Positions 15,820 through 24,822 of a DNA stretch of 64,000 nucleotides are shown here, in pieces. Position numbers and translations under genes: made by a program. The notes beneath the pieces were generated by a model, which was given only the letters and a program-made list of their open reading frames with translations, had not been told where the DNA came from and searched no databases. Source of the stretch: Mucilaginibacter saanensis (lineage in GTDB: Bacteria; Bacteroidota; Bacteroidia; Sphingobacteriales; Sphingobacteriaceae); contig NZ_JACHBZ010000003.1 in the NCBI RefSeq assembly GCF_014200575.1, forward strand, positions 1 to 64,000, given 5' to 3'. The stretch's first letter is position 1. Every line of letters starts with the position of its first letter.

Positions 15820-17320
15820 TAGCTTAACCAAAGCGCAGAATGAAGAAAACGGTGGCAATCAGTTGTTTCCTGTTTTTTTAAAGCTGAATGATTTACATAC
15901 TGTACTTATTGGTGGCGGTAACGTTGGGTTAGAAAAACTAACGGCTATTTTAAGCAACAGTAACCATGCAAAGGTAACCGTAGTTTCACGCGATTTTTTG
16001 CCGGAGATACATGCGTTGTCAGCACAGCATGAAGGTGTTACCATTATCCAGAAATCATTCTCTGATAATGACCTGAATGATGCCGAAGTAGTAATAGCCG
16101 CTACCAATGACAGCGAACTAAATAGCTATATTCGCCAGTCAGCACATGACCGTAAGTTACTTATCAATGTGGCAGATAAGCCAGCTCTCTGCGATTTTTA
16201 CCTTGCATCCGTAGTGCAAAAAGGCGATCTGAAACTGGCCATATCAACCAATGGTAAATCGCCTACTATAGCCAAGCGTTTAAAAGAGGTTTTAAATGAA
16301 AGCCTGCCTGATGAGCTTGATACCACCCTACAGCAAATGAGTGAGCTTAGAAACACGCTGACCGGCGATTTTGCAGATAAAGTTAAAAAGCTGAATAGCG
16401 TAACCTCAGTATTGGTTGAGCCAAAATCAAGCGTACATAAAAATTTCATCTGGCTTATATGGTCAACCATTATTGTATCAATAGCCATTGTAATAACTGC
16501 CTTATATTTTAAAGAGCCTGGTTTTAAATTGTTTTTAGAGGGCGTTAGTCCGCAGTTCTATTACTTTTTAGGTGCTGGTTTCTTATTTGCCTTGGTTGAT
16601 GGTGCAATAGGCATGTCATACGGTGTTACCTCTACAACGTTTTCCCTGTCCATGGGCATTCCGCCTGCATCTGCCAGTATGGGAGTTCACCTTTCAGAAA
16701 TATTGAGTTGCGGTATTGCCGGATGGATGCACTACCGTATGGGCAATATCAACTGGAAACTGTTTAAGTTATTGGTAATACCCGGCATTATTGGAGCCGT
16801 AACAGGTGCTTATTTGTTATCATCATTAGAGCATTACAGCCAATATACCAAACCCGTAGTATCACTTTATACATTAATACTGGGTTGTGTTATATTATCA
16901 AAGGCATTTAATGTTAAACGCAAAAAATCAGAAGATAAGGTAAAGCGTATTTCGCTGCTTGGTCTTGGCGGTGGTTTTATTGACGCTGTTGGCGGCGGTG
17001 GCTGGGGATCAATCGTATTATCTACCCTCATAGCAGGTGGTCGTAGTCCGCGTTTTTCATTAGGAACCGTAAAATTGTCAAGGTTCTTCATCGCCATGAT
17101 GGGTTCCATTACCTTTATTGCCATGGTAAGCAGTGATCATTGGCAGGCTGTTGCCGGCCTTGTTTTGGGCAGCGCACTGGCATCGCCTATAGCGGCCCGC
17201 ATATCAAATAAAATATCAACTAAAACAATAATGATCTCTGTAGCGGTAATCGTTATTTTGATTAGTATAAGATCAATAACCGCCTTTATTACACATATTT
17301 TAAAGGTACATATTATATGA
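15797..17320 (+). CDS. Fusion of precorrin-2 dehydrogenase (Met8/CysG-like) domain with TSUP (TauE/SafE) sulfite/anion permease
   Basis: About 507 aa from ATG 15797 (MTLLPKDSSLTKAQNEENGG); ATG 15770 and GTG 15746 are upstream alternatives. Residues ~20-190 match the NAD-binding siroheme synthase domain (FPVFLKLNDLHTVLIGGGNV, VVIAATNDSELNSYIR, ISTNGKSPTIAKRLKEVL), which oxidises precorrin-2 to sirohydrochlorin. Residues ~215-505 are a TSUP permease of about eight membrane helices (GAGFLFALVDGAIGMSYGVT, GGGFIDAVGGGGWGSIVLST). Known TSUP members move sulfite, sulfate or sulfonates. The fusion joins cofactor synthesis for the upstream reductase with transport of its substrate or product. Its stop overlaps the cysH start (ATGA). 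Confidence 0.88.
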   Translation: MTLLPKDSSLTKAQNEENGGNQLFPVFLKLNDLHTVLIGGGNVGLEKLTAILSNSNHAKVTVVSRDFLPEIHALSAQHEGVTIIQKSFSDNDLNDAEVVIAATNDSELNSYIRQSAHDRKLLINVADKPALCDFYLASVVQKGDLKLAISTNGKSPTIAKRLKEVLNESLPDELDTTLQQMSELRNTLTGDFADKVKKLNSVTSVLVEPKSSVHKNFIWLIWSTIIVSIAIVITALYFKEPGFKLFLEGVSPQFYYFLGAGFLFALVDGAIGMSYGVTSTTFSLSMGIPPASASMGVHLSEILSCGIAGWMHYRMGNINWKLFKLLVIPGIIGAVTGAYLLSSLEHYSQYTKPVVSLYTLILGCVILSKAFNVKRKKSEDKVKRISLLGLGGGFIDAVGGGGWGSIVLSTLIAGGRSPRFSLGTVKLSRFFIAMMGSITFIAMVSSDHWQAVAGLVLGSALASPIAARISNKISTKTIMISVAVIVILISIRSITAFITHILKVHII

Positions 17321-18027
17321 GCGAAGTAGTTAAACATATACAAGATGCTACAGCCGGCCTGGAGCCTGTTGAGGCATTGCGCAAATTGGCAGAGCTTTTT
17401 CCCGGCGAAATTATATTTTCAACCAGCTTTGGCTGGGAAGACCAGGTAATAACCCACATGATATTTGCCAATGAGCTGCCTATAAAAGTTTTCACCTTAG
17501 AAACCGGCAGGCTTTTCCGCGAAACCTACTCCGTATGGAGCAGTACTATGGATAGATATAAACAACCTATACATGCTTATTACCCCGACCGCGAATTGCT
17601 GGAAGAAATGGTCAATAAAAAAGGCCCCAACAGTTTTTATGAGTCGGTTGAAAACCGTAAAGAGTGCTGTGGTATCCGCAAGATAGAACCGCTTAAACGC
17701 GCTTTAAAAGGCAATAAGTTGTGGATAACCGGTATCCGCGCCGATCAGTCGGCTAATCGCCATGATATGGAGAATATGGAGTGGGACGACCAAAATCAAC
17801 TGGTGAAGTTTCACCCTATTTTTGACTGGACACTTGACGATGTAAAAGCCTACGTTAAACAATATAACATTCCTTATAACTCATTGCACGATAAAGGCTT
17901 CCCGAGTATTGGCTGTATGCCTTGCACCCGAGCCGTTGCTGAAGGTGAAGATTTCCGTGCCGGCCGTTGGTGGTGGGAAGATCAATCAAAAAAAGAATGT
18001 GGCTTACATGAAGTGAAGCAGAGCTAA
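17317..18027 (+). CDS. cysH: Phosphoadenylyl/adenylyl-sulfate reductase (assimilatory, Fe-S type)
   Basis: 236 aa of the PP-loop superfamily. The adenylyl-sulfate pocket is seen in FSTSFGWEDQVITHMI and VFTLETGRLFRETY, with WITGIRADQSANR in the middle. Cysteines 117-118 (KECCGIRK) and 200/203 (GCMPCTRAV) form the CC...CxxC pattern that binds a 4Fe-4S cluster in APS-type reductases. The usual C-terminal catalytic ECGLH is present (KKECGLHEVK). It reduces APS or PAPS to sulfite, the substrate of the reductase upstream. It overlaps the preceding gene by four bases. The sulfate adenylyltransferase genes cysD/cysN are not in the window. Confidence 0.94.
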   Translation: MSEVVKHIQDATAGLEPVEALRKLAELFPGEIIFSTSFGWEDQVITHMIFANELPIKVFTLETGRLFRETYSVWSSTMDRYKQPIHAYYPDRELLEEMVNKKGPNSFYESVENRKECCGIRKIEPLKRALKGNKLWITGIRADQSANRHDMENMEWDDQNQLVKFHPIFDWTLDDVKAYVKQYNIPYNSLHDKGFPSIGCMPCTRAVAEGEDFRAGRWWWEDQSKKECGLHEVKQS

Positions 18028-18045
18028 AAATACGCTTTTAATGAG

Positions 18046-18089
18046 ACAGAAAGGGCTGGATAATCATTTGATGATCCGGCCCTTTCTGT
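18046..18089 (+). terminator. Terminator of the sulfur assimilation operon
   Basis: The stem at 18046-18061 pairs with 18074-18089 (ACAGAAAGGGC / GCCCTTTCTGT outer part), followed by TTTTTTG. Confidence 0.88.
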
Positions 18090-18185
18090 TTTTTGTTTAG
18101 GCATATTTTGCATAGCGGCTATTGATAAAATGATATTCTATCGTATACTTTAGCCTACTCATGTCTGATTTACTTTTGAACAAAA

Positions 18186-18216
18186 AAGGCTGATGAACAT
18201 CTTGTTCACCAGCCTT
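18186..18216 (-). terminator. Terminator of the TonB receptor gene
   Basis: A 14-position stem with one mismatch (18186-18199 with 18203-18216; AAGGCTG..TGAACA / TGTTCA..CAGCCTT) is followed on the minus strand by six T residues. Confidence 0.8.
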
Positions 18217-18256
18217 AAAAAAACTATATAAAACGTATTAAAAAAAAGCGCTTTTA

Positions 18257-21202
18257 TTATTTGGTTAGCAAGCCATCCAGAGTAACTGATACATAGTATA
18301 AGCCGCCAAGTGTTGGGCCACCTGCGTATTGAAAATACCTTTTGTTAAATATATCAGTTGCTCCCACTTTAAAGGTGGCGTAATATGCCGGTACACGATA
18401 AGTAACCTGTGCATCAAAAGTACCTATGGCTGGCACATTACCTGTTACAAGAGGGCTTTCCCACAAGAAAGATTCCTGCCATTTGTAAACTACGTTGAAA
18501 CCTAAATTTTTGATCACCTCACGGTTACCAAATGATATATTGCTTGACCACTCAGGGGTGTTAAAACCGGTAACAAAAATATCAGAAGTTGATTGTGATT
18601 TTAATTTGTTAAAGCTTACGTTACCTGAAATGGTATATCTTTTATAAAAGTTATAAGTAATACCTGCCGATGAGCCATAGTTATGATAGATGTTCTTGGC
18701 ATTGGTATAAACACGATACCTGCTTTGGCCCTGACTGGCCGCATTTGATGTCGAACCTGTGGTTGGATCGCGATTTACATCAAGCATTGATAAAACGGCG
18801 GCATCTGTACCAACGTTGGTACCATTAGGTACAAATACCTGTACCTGACCCAAAAAGCCGTCATACCTATTGGTATACGCATCAATATCGATGAATACCT
18901 TGTTGTCAGCAACTATACCTTTATAACCAACTTCGTATGAAGTGATTTGCTCAGGTCTTGCAGGTGGCAAATCGGCAACTTTCAGTAAACTCCGATTAGC
19001 AAGTGCAGTAGCGTCGGTACCGCTTGCGCTGCCCGGCGCAGCATTTACAGCAGCGTTAAAATTAGCTACTGATGTTTGAGTGTAGCTGTTACCTAAGTAA
19101 CCTAATCCATCATTAATAAAGGGTAAGCTACCTACGCGTTTCACGCGGCCGTTATTTACGTAAGATAAAGCCTCAAATAACGATGGGAAACGATAACCAT
19201 TCTGGAAAGTAAATCTGAAATTGTGGTTTTCGTTTACCGAATAAACAGCTGCCAAACGCGGTGTAAACTTAGGATCGAAATAAGGGTTATAGTCCCATCT
19301 TACAGAACCAAACAGTTTTAATTTATTATCAAAAAACGTTTTGGTAACCTGGGTAAACGCACCATATTTTTTGTAGATGACGTTTTTGCCGAAACTTCCG
19401 TCGGCCAAAGGAGTATTACGATCGGCAATCGGACGTGTAAAGTCAACAAAGTTATTACCATCCGGGGTAATCGAATACACCCGCACGTCAGCACCAGCCA
19501 ACAGGTCAACCACTTTTACACGGTCACTCAAATCCCATTGTGCCTCTGCGTTATACATGTTGCTTTTTTGTACCAGGGCAGCACCACCGGTTGCAGGAGC
19601 ATTCGGGATCAGGCTTGATTTAATATCCCAATTATTGATACCGATAATTGTTTTCCGCAAAGCGTCAAACGCTGGCGTTCCTGGTTCTACCCTTCCTTTA
19701 TCTGCCGCAGCCCTTGCAAATTGCTCTGCCGCAGCCAGGTTAGCTGAAGTTAAAACACCACCATTGTATGATTTAAGTGCATTTCCATACAAGGTACCCC
19801 AGGCAGAGTTACTTGCATGGTTAAGGTCAAGGTTATCAGCCAAAGGTTTAACGTTAAATGAATTTCCGGTATTTTCTATGGATTCATAAGCGCGTATCAG
19901 GAACTCTTTTCCTTTTAACTCCACCTTATGATTTTGTACTGTAGCGCCATCCAAGGATATTTTGTTACCACGCTGAAAAACGCCATCCATCCTGCCATAA
20001 CGGTAGGTGTATGATAATATGGTATTAGGGGTGATTTTATAAGATAAAGTACCATCAAGCTTTAAGTTACTCACATGCGGATCAACCAGGTCAACTTCAT
20101 TATAACCGGTACGGGCCACAGTAAGGTTAGGTCTGGCAACACCGTTAACATTAACACCTTTTATAACTACAGTATTACTACCGGCAAGGGCATCATCGCC
20201 ATATTTATTCCAGCCATCATAAGCTGCATTACTTAAACCTGTTAACTCTGGATACGCCGGGTTGGCAGTTTTAAGATTCTGTGGATTTTGGTCTTTTTGT
20301 GTGTTTGACTGCCAATCGGTACCCTGCAAATAACTTACGTTAACCTTAAAGGCAAATTTATCATTAAAAGCTTTGGCAAACCTGAAAGCATCCTCCGTAA
20401 GAGAGCTCGCACCCAAAGCATCATTACCAACATGGTTCAGGCCAGATCTGTGGTAAAAGCTTAATCCCTGATATTTAAAAGGATCTTTTGTAAAAAGATT
20501 TGATAATCCGTTTATGGCATTAGTACCATATAATGCAGCAGCAGCACCGGGGGTAATTTCAATACTCGCAATATCCAACTCGGTTGGGCCAATGGCATTA
20601 CCAAGCGGCACACCTAATGTTGCCGATTGCATATCAACCCCATCCACCAATTGCATAAACCTGAAATTGTTTGGGCTATTAAAACCACGGGTATTAGGCA
20701 CTTTAAGCGTGATACTGGTGGTGGTCATTTGCACACCCTTAACATTTTCAAGGGCATCGTAAAAGCTGGGGCCAGGCGACTGCTTAAGCGCGTTGATGCT
20801 AAGTTTTTCAATAGCCACCGGCGAGCGTAACAACTTTTCTTCCTTACGTGATGCGGTAACAACTACTTCATTAATTAATAATGATTGCGTAGTTAACTGA
20901 ATGTTTAAGGCACTATTGGCATTTTTGATAAAAAACTCCTGAGGCTGAAAACCTACTGCTGTGAAAACCAGTGTATAAGGCAATTTAGCATTAGTTGTTA
21001 ACGAAAACTTACCGGTGCTGTCTGTTGCAGCACTATTTTTTGTGCCTTTGATGGTAACTGTGGTACCTATAAGCGGCTGTCCGTGATCATCATCTACTTT
21101 ACCGCTTAAAATATACGAACCATTAAGCTGGGCATAGCTTATAGTTGGTATCAGGGCAAAAAATAATACAAGGAGCTTTATTGAATTTGTAAAAATTTTC
21201 AT
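18257..21202 (-). CDS. TonB-dependent outer-membrane receptor with carboxypeptidase-like N-terminal domain
   Basis: 981 aa. A signal peptide (SIKLLVLFFALIPTISYA) leads into a CarboxypepD_reg-like domain at ~28-115 (SYILSGKVDDDHGQPLIGTT). A plug domain follows at ~115-240 (LLINEVVVTASRKEEKLLRS, GVQMTTTSITLKVPNTRGFN, GAAAALYGTNAINGLSNLF). The rest is a large beta-barrel ending GGLYYVSVTLDGLLTK. It is a lone receptor without a SusD partner, so transport of a small ligand such as a siderophore, vitamin or peptide is more likely than polysaccharide; the ligand cannot be read from the sequence. It converges on the sulfur operon and has a long leader with its own promoter. Confidence 0.92.
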   Translation of the reverse strand: MKIFTNSIKLLVLFFALIPTISYAQLNGSYILSGKVDDDHGQPLIGTTVTIKGTKNSAATDSTGKFSLTTNAKLPYTLVFTAVGFQPQEFFIKNANSALNIQLTTQSLLINEVVVTASRKEEKLLRSPVAIEKLSINALKQSPGPSFYDALENVKGVQMTTTSITLKVPNTRGFNSPNNFRFMQLVDGVDMQSATLGVPLGNAIGPTELDIASIEITPGAAAALYGTNAINGLSNLFTKDPFKYQGLSFYHRSGLNHVGNDALGASSLTEDAFRFAKAFNDKFAFKVNVSYLQGTDWQSNTQKDQNPQNLKTANPAYPELTGLSNAAYDGWNKYGDDALAGSNTVVIKGVNVNGVARPNLTVARTGYNEVDLVDPHVSNLKLDGTLSYKITPNTILSYTYRYGRMDGVFQRGNKISLDGATVQNHKVELKGKEFLIRAYESIENTGNSFNVKPLADNLDLNHASNSAWGTLYGNALKSYNGGVLTSANLAAAEQFARAAADKGRVEPGTPAFDALRKTIIGINNWDIKSSLIPNAPATGGAALVQKSNMYNAEAQWDLSDRVKVVDLLAGADVRVYSITPDGNNFVDFTRPIADRNTPLADGSFGKNVIYKKYGAFTQVTKTFFDNKLKLFGSVRWDYNPYFDPKFTPRLAAVYSVNENHNFRFTFQNGYRFPSLFEALSYVNNGRVKRVGSLPFINDGLGYLGNSYTQTSVANFNAAVNAAPGSASGTDATALANRSLLKVADLPPARPEQITSYEVGYKGIVADNKVFIDIDAYTNRYDGFLGQVQVFVPNGTNVGTDAAVLSMLDVNRDPTTGSTSNAASQGQSRYRVYTNAKNIYHNYGSSAGITYNFYKRYTISGNVSFNKLKSQSTSDIFVTGFNTPEWSSNISFGNREVIKNLGFNVVYKWQESFLWESPLVTGNVPAIGTFDAQVTYRVPAYYATFKVGATDIFNKRYFQYAGGPTLGGLYYVSVTLDGLLTK

Positions 21203-21776
21203 GAAATAAGGTTAGTGGTGGTGGTAATTAAAATTTGAGTTGATTGTGTTATTGATAAATGAATAGAAGAAACTATCAACAACAACATGCAACAGAAAGT
21301 TGCACTTTCAACGTATTAGGGGTAGTGAATAAGTAAATTTGATACATAGTCTATAGAATTAGTCGACAAAAATATAAAAAAAAACTTCTATACCAATTTT
21401 TTTATACTTTTTTTAACGACAAAGCTATCTGGCTTGTGAACTATTTGAGAATAACCTGTTTGTATGAAGAATGACATTAAAAAACAATAAAATACAAACA
21501 ACTCATTATAAACTATTTATAAAATACAAAATTTAAAAAGTATAGTTTTTAGTTAAAAAAGGCTCAGAAATAGTTAAAAATCATAGTTTTTTATTAAAAA
21601 CTATGATTTAAAGGCATAAATAAACATTTTATAATAATAAAAACTTATATTTAATTATATTTTAGATAAAAAAGTTTTTTTTATTTAAAAACATACCTTT
21701 TTTGTTATTTTTTGCTCCATATGTGATTTTTATGCATTCAAATTTGTAATATTGAGTTTTTCATTTACATGTTATA
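21203..21776. other. Long AT-rich divergent gap between the TonB receptor gene and proB
   Basis: The gap holds the TonB promoter and a 158-base leader with two overlapping, mutually exclusive small hairpins: on the minus strand GAAAGT/ACTTTC at 21295-21309, and TGCAAC/GTTGCA at 21288-21304. Further right, a perfect 14-bp AT-rich hairpin (21578-21591 with 21596-21609, TATT loop) lies in extremely AT-rich DNA. No coding frame is seen. No exact TAnnTTTG element was found just before proB. Confidence 0.6.
21367..21396 (-). promoter_or_regulatory. Full promoter for the TonB receptor gene (TTG-N19-TATTTTTG)
   Basis: On the minus strand TTG (21394-21396) and TATTTTTG (21367-21374) are separated by exactly 19 bases, matching the Bacteroidota housekeeping promoter. 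Transcription would start near 21360, giving a leader of about 158 bases. Confidence 0.7.
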
Positions 21777-22856
21777 ATGGCTTTTAACTATCAACGCATC
21801 ATAATTAAAATTGGTTCAAATGTATTCACCCAGGAAAATGGTCTTCCTAATCTGGAGCGAATAGCACATTTGGTTGAGCAAATAGCCGCTATAAAAAAAC
21901 AAGGTAAAGAAGTTATATTGGTATCATCCGGAGCAGTAGCTTCAGGACGTAGTCTGATCACTATTTCAGAAAAGTACGATGCCATTGCCGCAAGGCAGTT
22001 ATTGGCATCTATAGGTCAGGTTAAGCTGATTAATACCTATTCCCATCTTTTTGAACAATTTGATATTCTTTGCTCACAGGTACTGGTTACAAAGGAAGAT
22101 TTCAGGGACAGGATGCATTACCTTAACATGAAAAACTGCCTGGAGCTATTGCTACAACATCAGGTGATACCGGTTGTTAATGAAAATGACGTAGTATCTG
22201 TAACGGAATTGATGTTTACTGACAATGATGAACTGGCCGGCCTTATTGCATCTATGCTTAATGCACAGGCACTTATCGTATTAACTAATGTTGACGGTAT
22301 TTATAATGGCGATCCTAAAGCGCCGGACTCAGCAGTAATTGAAGAAGTTAAAGATTCGGTTGTTGATTTTGCAACATTCGTTTCCTCGGGCCGCTCACAA
22401 TTTGGTCGCGGTGGCATGATCACCAAATCAACCATGTCCCAAAAAACAGCACAGTTAGGTATAGCCGTGCACATTGCCAACGGAACTCGGAATAATATTT
22501 TAACGGATGTATTGGAGAACAATGTTATCCATACCCGTTTTATTCCGAACAAAACGGCATCTGGCAAAAAGAAATGGCTGGCTCATTCAGAAAAATCAGC
22601 TACCGGTACTGTACAGGTTAACGATGGCGCTAAAATAGCGCTCATTTCAGCCAAAGCTACCAGTTTACTGCCTATTGGTATAACAAAAGTACTTACCGAC
22701 TTTAAAAAGGGCGACATTATTAAACTGATTGACGAAAAAGACAAGCTGATTGGTTTGGGAATTGCTGAATACAGTGCCGATAAGGCGAAAGAAAGGATTG
22801 GGCAAAAAAATCAAAAGCCATTAATACATTATGATTATCTTTATTTACAGGGTTAA
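21777..22856 (+). CDS. proB: Glutamate 5-kinase with C-terminal PUA domain
   Basis: 359 aa. Residues ~1-250 are the amino-acid kinase fold ([98 protein letters not shown]). Residues ~270-350 are the PUA domain found in full-length ProB ([20 protein letters not shown]). It phosphorylates glutamate in the first step of proline synthesis. It sits six bases before proA in the normal order, so the two form an operon. Confidence 0.96.
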   Translation: MAFNYQRIIIKIGSNVFTQENGLPNLERIAHLVEQIAAIKKQGKEVILVSSGAVASGRSLITISEKYDAIAARQLLASIGQVKLINTYSHLFEQFDILCSQVLVTKEDFRDRMHYLNMKNCLELLLQHQVIPVVNENDVVSVTELMFTDNDELAGLIASMLNAQALIVLTNVDGIYNGDPKAPDSAVIEEVKDSVVDFATFVSSGRSQFGRGGMITKSTMSQKTAQLGIAVHIANGTRNNILTDVLENNVIHTRFIPNKTASGKKKWLAHSEKSATGTVQVNDGAKIALISAKATSLLPIGITKVLTDFKKGDIIKLIDEKDKLIGLGIAEYSADKAKERIGQKNQKPLIHYDYLYLQG

Positions 22857-22861
22857 TACAC

Positions 22862-24109
22862 ATGAGTTACGATAACTACTTCCAGAATGCACTTATAGCG
22901 GGCAGAAAACCTACCCTCGCCCCTGCTTTAATAAACCAGGTACTACAGGACGTAGCGGCAGCGGCTATTGCAAACACTGCGTACTTGCTGGCCGAAAACC
23001 AAAAAGACCTTGATCGCATGGATCCCGCTGATCCTAAATATGACAGACTAAAACTCACTGCGGCCAGAATTGAAGCCATTGCCGGTGATATGGTGAACGT
23101 GGCTCTCTTAGACAGCCCTTTAGGCAAGCAGCTTTCAGAAACCAATATGCCAAATGGTTTGTCAATTACAAAGGTTCGGGTACCATTGGGTGTGGTAGGT
23201 GTTATTTACGAAGCCCGGCCCAATGTAACCTTTGATGTATTTGCCCTTTGCTTTAAAACAGGCAACATCAGCATTTTAAAAGGCGGCAGCGATGCTGATT
23301 TTTCAAATAGAGCTATCATCTCGGTTATACATAATGTACTGCTCAAACATCACCTGGATGTTAACATAGCTATATTGTTACCGCCCGAACGGGAGGCCAC
23401 GGCGGCATTGTTAGCTGCAATTGGATACGTTGATGTTTTGATACCCCGCGGAAGCCAGTCATTGATAAATTTTGTTCGTGACAATAGCAAGGTGCCTGTA
23501 ATTGAAACCGGTGCAGGCATTGTACATACCTATTTTGATGAATCTGGTGATTTAGAAAAAGGTGCCGAAATTATTGCCAATGCCAAAACCCGCCGGGTAA
23601 GCGTATGTAACTCGCTTGATTGTTTAATTGTACATACCAACCGGATTAATGATCTGCCACAGCTAACCCATATTTTAAAGGAAAAGCAAGTAGAGCTTTT
23701 TGCTGATGACGCCGCTTATGCTGTATTAAAAAGTGGCTATCCTGAAAACTTGCTGCATAAAGCCAAGCCGGAGCATTTTGGTACCGAATTTTTATCGATG
23801 AAAATGGCCATTAAAACTGTGCACAGCTTTGAACAGGCTTTGGAGCATATTGCTGTAAACGGTTCCAAACACAGCGAAGCCATTATATCTGAGGATGCCA
23901 AACACATAGCAAAGTTTTTAAATGACGTAGATGCAGCAGCAGTATACGCCAACGTTTCTACAGCCTTTACTGATGGTGCGCAATTTGGCTTGGGGGCCGA
24001 GATCGGTATTAGCACGCAAAAACTACATGCCCGCGGGCCAATGGGGCTTGACGAACTAACCAGTTACAAATGGATAGTTAAAGGCGACGGACAAACACGC
24101 AATCCGTAA
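22862..24109 (+). CDS. proA: Gamma-glutamyl-phosphate reductase
   Basis: 415 aa of the aldehyde dehydrogenase superfamily. Visible are the cofactor segment ([20 protein letters not shown]), the [16 protein letters not shown] segment, [12 protein letters not shown], and the catalytic cysteine in [14 protein letters not shown]. The C-terminus [20 protein letters not shown] is the family's most conserved block. It reduces gamma-glutamyl phosphate with NADPH to glutamate semialdehyde, completing with ProB the route to proline. It ends in a short hairpin terminator. Confidence 0.96.
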   Translation: MSYDNYFQNALIAGRKPTLAPALINQVLQDVAAAAIANTAYLLAENQKDLDRMDPADPKYDRLKLTAARIEAIAGDMVNVALLDSPLGKQLSETNMPNGLSITKVRVPLGVVGVIYEARPNVTFDVFALCFKTGNISILKGGSDADFSNRAIISVIHNVLLKHHLDVNIAILLPPEREATAALLAAIGYVDVLIPRGSQSLINFVRDNSKVPVIETGAGIVHTYFDESGDLEKGAEIIANAKTRRVSVCNSLDCLIVHTNRINDLPQLTHILKEKQVELFADDAAYAVLKSGYPENLLHKAKPEHFGTEFLSMKMAIKTVHSFEQALEHIAVNGSKHSEAIISEDAKHIAKFLNDVDAAAVYANVSTAFTDGAQFGLGAEIGISTQKLHARGPMGLDELTSYKWIVKGDGQTRNP

Positions 24110-24145
24110 ACATTGAAACCTATTTCCTAAACTTTATAAATAAAA

Positions 24146-24168
24146 AAGGTGCCTTAAAAAAGCACCTT
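24146..24168 (+). terminator. Terminator of proBA
   Basis: AAGGTGC (24146-24152) pairs with GCACCTT (24162-24168), followed by AAATTTTTC. Its A-rich left flank means it could also end the small leftward gene at 24199-24291. Confidence 0.75.
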
Positions 24169-24198
24169 AAATTTTTCTCATCTTTTTAGGTTGGGCAG

Positions 24199-24291
24199 TT
24201 ACTTTATCAAGTAGTTAGCAACGGCAACAAAGCAAATAATCATTAAAATCACTCCTTGTAGTTTCTGTTCAAATGTTAGCTGGCTTATCAT
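24199..24291 (-). CDS. Candidate 30-aa single-pass membrane microprotein
   Basis: The product begins MISQLTFEQKLQG, a short amphipathic head, and continues with one hydrophobic helix (VILMIICFVAVANYLI) ending in lysine. It is too short for routine gene calling, but its ATG lies about 16 bases after the start predicted from an exact TTG-N19-TAAATTTG promoter, and the leftward proBA terminator hairpin follows its stop by 30 bases. So promoter, start, stop and terminator line up. It resembles the general class of small membrane regulators or stress peptides; no specific function is claimed. Confidence 0.6.
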   Translation of the reverse strand: MISQLTFEQKLQGVILMIICFVAVANYLIK

Positions 24292-24312
24292 TTTAAATTA
24301 ATTAGGGTATAG

Positions 24313-24342
24313 CAAATTTAAATTGTAATCATTATGTTACAA
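24313..24342 (-). promoter_or_regulatory. Full promoter of the 30-aa microgene (TTG-N19-TAAATTTG)
   Basis: On the minus strand TTG is at 24340-24342 and TAAATTTG at 24313-24320, exactly 19 bases apart. This is one of two exact two-part matches found in the window. Confidence 0.7.
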
Positions 24343-24525
24343 GAGGGCAGCTCACTTTTGCATTTTTTTTAACAAAAAACTTACATGTTTTTTACAATGG
24401 TCAGTTGTACATTTATTCTTTAAAATAATTGCAAAAAAAACCTTTTAACGTTGAAAACCGTGTAAGAGTTACACACACCTAAAATTCAATATTTCTGCAT
24501 TAAAAGTCAGCTCGGCCGCTTTTTT

Positions 24526-24603
24526 TTAGCCTTTTTTCCGATTCTGCTTTTTTTTCTTTAAAAGCTCGCTTAAAGTTTTCCGATATCCCCACCTAATTTT
24601 CAT
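24526..24603 (-). CDS. Possible 25-aa highly basic peptide
   Basis: The frame reads MKIRWGYRKTLSELLKKKKQ and ends NRKKG. Ten of 25 residues are Lys or Arg. A -7 match (TACGTTTG, 24664-24671) lies upstream and would give a leader with two hairpins. The A-rich strand alone can generate lysine runs, so this may be chance. It is recorded because it shares a gap and orientation with the better-supported microgene. Confidence 0.25.
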   Translation of the reverse strand: MKIRWGYRKTLSELLKKKKQNRKKG

Positions 24604-24807
24604 GCAGCCGATACATGCATTAAAGCATGTAATTTCCCTTTCGGGAATTGATATACTATTAAACAAACGTATATTAGCTTTAAATAATCATCATAAAATA
24701 TTGAATAACAATACAAATTAACTATAGATTAACATAAAAACACTCGTCAAATCATTCATTTTACCCTCTGCTGACCCAATAAGGCTTTAAGATAAAGATC
24801 AAAAAAG

Positions 24808-24815
24808 TATCTTTG
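24808..24815 (+). promoter_or_regulatory. Putative -7 element for mnmA
   Basis: TATCTTTG matches TAnnTTTG exactly, with TTT at 24786-24788, 19 bases upstream. It ends seven bases before the ATG, which implies a leaderless or nearly leaderless message. Confidence 0.6.
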
Positions 24816-24822
24816 CGACATT

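Larger units (their letters stand above)
24343..24822. other. AT-rich gap upstream of mnmA with hairpins and T-tracts
   Basis: The left part contains several T-runs (for example 24519-24527 and 24547-24555). Two consecutive hairpins lie at about 24611-24652: ACATGC/GCATGT with a loop, and AATTTCCC/GGGAATT closing a TTTC loop. They fall within ~45 bases downstream of a minus-strand TACGTTTG element at 24664-24671, which would fit a small leftward transcript. No known RNA family was recognised. The right end carries the mnmA promoter. Confidence 0.5.

Noticed and set aside
19377..19889. 170-codon plus-strand frame inside the TonB receptor gene
   Set aside because: It is antisense to a well-conserved barrel region and has no family resemblance.
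24500..24560. Repeated T-runs considered as CRISPR-like or tandem repeat
   Set aside because: No regular repeat/spacer period; they are simple homopolymer tracts. No CRISPR array was seen anywhere in the window.
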